From SG-bin9 sp049323835 (GTDB lineage: Bacteria; Pseudomonadota; Alphaproteobacteria; Rhizobiales; Xanthobacteraceae), in assembly GCA_049323835.1 (NCBI GenBank), contig JBMOOJ010000113.1:1-64000 (forward strand): a DNA stretch of 64,000 nucleotides, written 5' to 3'. Below the pieces are notes generated by a model. That model ran no database searches. It was given only the letters and a program-made list of their open reading frames with translations, and was not told where the DNA came from. A program made the position numbers and the translations under genes. The first letter of the stretch is position 1. Every line of letters starts with the position of its first letter. Shown here piece by piece: positions 62,531 to 64,000 of this stretch.

Positions 62531-63088
62531 ATGGCCAGCCCCGCCCGCGTCGTCGTCATTGTCGGCAGTCTCCGCAAGGAAGCTTTCTCGCTGAAACTTG
62601 CAAACGCATTGAAGGCGATCGCGCCGCCGTCGCTCGCGCTTGATGTGACGACGCTAGAGGGGATTTCGTTCTTCAGCCAGGACCTCGAAGCCAATCCGCC
62701 GGTGGACTGGGTCGCGTTCCGGGACAAGCTGAAGGCTGCGAACGCGGTGCTGTTCGTCACGCCCGAGTACAATCGCTCCGTTCCCGGTGTCTTGAAGAAC
62801 GCGATCGACATTGCCTCGCGCCCCTATGGCCAAAGCTCGTTCAACGGCAAGCCGGTCGGAATTATCGGCACATCGCCGGGCGCGCATGGTGGCGTGTCTG
62901 CCGTGAAGCACCTCCAGCAGATTCTGCCGGGCATCAGCGGTCCGATCCTGCAACAGCCGGAGATGTACGTCGGCCAGCTCGGCGATGCGTTCGACGCATC
63001 CGGCAAGCTGACCAAGGACACGGTGAAGGACTTCCTTGCGAAGTATCTCGATGCCTTCGCCGGCTGGGTCGCCATCCACGCGAAGTAA
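62531..63088 (+). CDS. NADPH-dependent FMN reductase family protein
   Basis: The 185-residue flavodoxin-like protein shows the family start VVVIVGSLRKEAFSLKLA, which binds the FMN phosphate, and the motif FVTPEYNRSVPGVLKNAIDI. It resembles quinone/chromate/azo reductases that use NAD(P)H; the physiological acceptor is unknown. The ATG at 62531 is preferred over an in-frame start 45 bases earlier, because the flavodoxin strand begins at residue 6. It lies between eno and ftsB without close coupling to either (138 and 72 bases). Confidence 0.9.
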   Translation: MASPARVVVIVGSLRKEAFSLKLANALKAIAPPSLALDVTTLEGISFFSQDLEANPPVDWVAFRDKLKAANAVLFVTPEYNRSVPGVLKNAIDIASRPYGQSSFNGKPVGIIGTSPGAHGGVSAVKHLQQILPGISGPILQQPEMYVGQLGDAFDASGKLTKDTVKDFLAKYLDAFAGWVAIHAK

Positions 63089-63160
63089 GTTCGCTTGTGT
63101 GTGAGCGCGGCGCGGCAGGACATTAAGCCCTGATTAACCGCGCTGCTCCATCGTGAGGCG

Positions 63161-63478
63161 ATGGTCTCACGCACCCGCCTCAAAGGTATTCTGACCGGCA
63201 TCGCCCTTTACGCGATTGCCGCCGGGCTGATCGCCTATTTTGGCGTCAATGCCTATACCGGCCGGTTCGGCCTCACGGCCCGGCTTGAGCTCGATCAGGA
63301 GATCATCGCGCTGACATCCGAGCTTGCCCGGCTGAAGCAGGAGCGGATGGTCGGCGAGCAGCGCGTCTCGCTGTTGCGCTCAGGTGGAATCGATCCCGAC
63401 ATGCTGGATGAGCGCTCGCGCTACCAGCTCAACTTCGCGCATCCGCGCGATCTGGTTCGCCCGATCAACGCGCAGTAG
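63161..63478 (+). CDS. ftsB: Cell division protein FtsB (septum formation initiator)
   Basis: FtsB is a small bitopic division protein that joins FtsL and FtsQ in the divisome. The 105-residue protein has one N-terminal membrane helix (about residues 9-31). A coiled-coil follows, with leucine-rich LDQEIIALTSELARLKQERM near residues 43-62, and a short conserved C-terminus containing LDERSRYQLNFAHPRDLV. The eno-ftsB-pdhA order is widely conserved in alphaproteobacteria and supports the call. Confidence 0.92.
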   Translation: MVSRTRLKGILTGIALYAIAAGLIAYFGVNAYTGRFGLTARLELDQEIIALTSELARLKQERMVGEQRVSLLRSGGIDPDMLDERSRYQLNFAHPRDLVRPINAQ

Positions 63479-63634
63479 TTCGCGCAAATTTCAAAAACTG
63501 TTCGCGCTCGTTTCATAAATTCCAACATCGCTGCACTGCGGCGAATGTATTCCAGCATGCGGCAAAGCGCGGTGCTTTATCGGCCATTTGAGTTGCGGTA
63601 GAGAGGCTTAACTCCTCTCCGATCCGGATGCGCC

Positions 63635-64000
63635 ATGAGCTCAGCGAAGAATACGGCCCCCGCAAAAAAATCCACCGCCAAAGAGGACGGAAACGGGCAG
63701 CATCATCCTTCGCCGCCAAAGTTCACGAAAGAACAAGAGCTTCACGCCCTGCGTGAGATGCTGCTGATCCGCCGCTTCGAGGAAAAGGCCGGCCAGCTTT
63801 ACGGCATGGGCGCGATCGGCGGCTTCTGCCACCTCTACATCGGCCAGGAAGCCGTTGTCGTCGGCATGCAGATGGCCCTCAAACACGGCGACCAGATCAT
63901 CACCGGTTACCGCGACCACGGCCACATGCTGGCGACGGGGATGACCGCGAACGGCGTGATGGCGGAACTTACCGGACGCCGCGGCGGCTACTCCAAGGGC
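63635..64000 (+). CDS. pdhA: Pyruvate dehydrogenase E1 component subunit alpha (5' part)
   Basis: The window ends within this gene; 122 codons are present and the frame stays open. The N-terminal 25 residues are Lys/Ala/Gln-rich. The E1-alpha fold follows: LLIRRFEEKAGQLYGMGAIG, then HLYIGQEAVVVGMQMAL and the thiamine-diphosphate domain beginning ITGYRDHGHMLATGM. Pyruvate dehydrogenase E1 decarboxylates pyruvate and acetylates the lipoyl domain of E2. The ATG at 63635 gives the usual alphaproteobacterial length of leader. A small hairpin (GAGAGG/CCTCTC, 63601-63619) lies just upstream. Confidence 0.95.
   Translation, partial: MSSAKNTAPAKKSTAKEDGNGQHHPSPPKFTKEQELHALREMLLIRRFEEKAGQLYGMGAIGGFCHLYIGQEAVVVGMQMALKHGDQIITGYRDHGHMLATGMTANGVMAELTGRRGGYSKG

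Overview
The window is GC-rich chromosomal DNA of an alphaproteobacterium. It most likely comes from the Bradyrhizobiaceae/Nitrobacteraceae (Rhodopseudomonas, Nitrobacter, Afipia, Bradyrhizobium group). I infer this from gene order (nuoI-N/birA/RNase J/mce/DUF1467/proS/lolCD/dnaE; rpsB to lpxB; lexA/moeA/moaC/trpCD; tpiA/secG/pyrG/kdsA/eno/ftsB/pdhA), from a DUF3551 secreted protein, from LpxI in place of LpxH, from GAAC-N7-GAAC type SOS boxes, and from two kinds of short palindromic intergenic repeat typical of these genomes. The genus cannot be fixed from the sequence alone. I see no rRNA, tRNA, CRISPR array, transposase or integrase.

Layout. 1-9531 (+): the 3' end of nuoI, then nuoJKLMN (complex I membrane arm), then birA, RNase J, methylmalonyl-CoA epimerase and a small DUF1467 membrane protein. 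9910-12585 (-): a TonB-dependent receptor behind a DUF2946-like Cys/His protein. 12745-16121 (+): proS, lolC and lolD. 16160-17559: a divergent alpha/beta-hydrolase and TetR pair sharing a perfect 24-base inverted-repeat operator and bracketed by two copies of the last 56 bases of lolD, so it looks like an inserted two-gene cassette. 17650-17928 (-): a DUF3551 secreted protein. 18165-18316: two back-to-back LexA (SOS) boxes followed by a 32-codon single-span membrane microprotein, then dnaE.

22211-36863 is one long plus-strand block for translation and envelope building: rpsB, tsf, pyrH, frr, uppS, cdsA, dxr, rseP, bamA, lpxD, fabZ, lpxA, lpxI, lpxB. It links ribosome recycling, isoprenoid and phospholipid precursors, lipid A synthesis and outer-membrane assembly. 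gltA and gltX follow on the minus strand, with glnS divergent from gltX. 41651-43141 (-) is a GST/ArsR/SRPBCC operon with a candidate ArsR operator.

43315-45597 is comEC, convergent with lexA (which has its own SOS box). Upstream of lexA on the minus strand are moeA, moaC, trpC, trpD and the folding factor ppiD. From 52376 the plus strand carries tpiA, secG, pyrG, a NIPSNAP and a VOC protein, kdsA and an MFS transporter. The minus strand has queF and a translationally coupled cytochrome c/beta-propeller pair. The window ends with eno, an FMN reductase, ftsB and the 5' end of pdhA.

Most of this is conserved housekeeping sequence. The parts most worth following up are the SOS-box microprotein at 18165-18316, the hydrolase/TetR cassette with its flanking lolD-tail repeats, the His-rich NuoL loop and the extended ribosomal protein S2.
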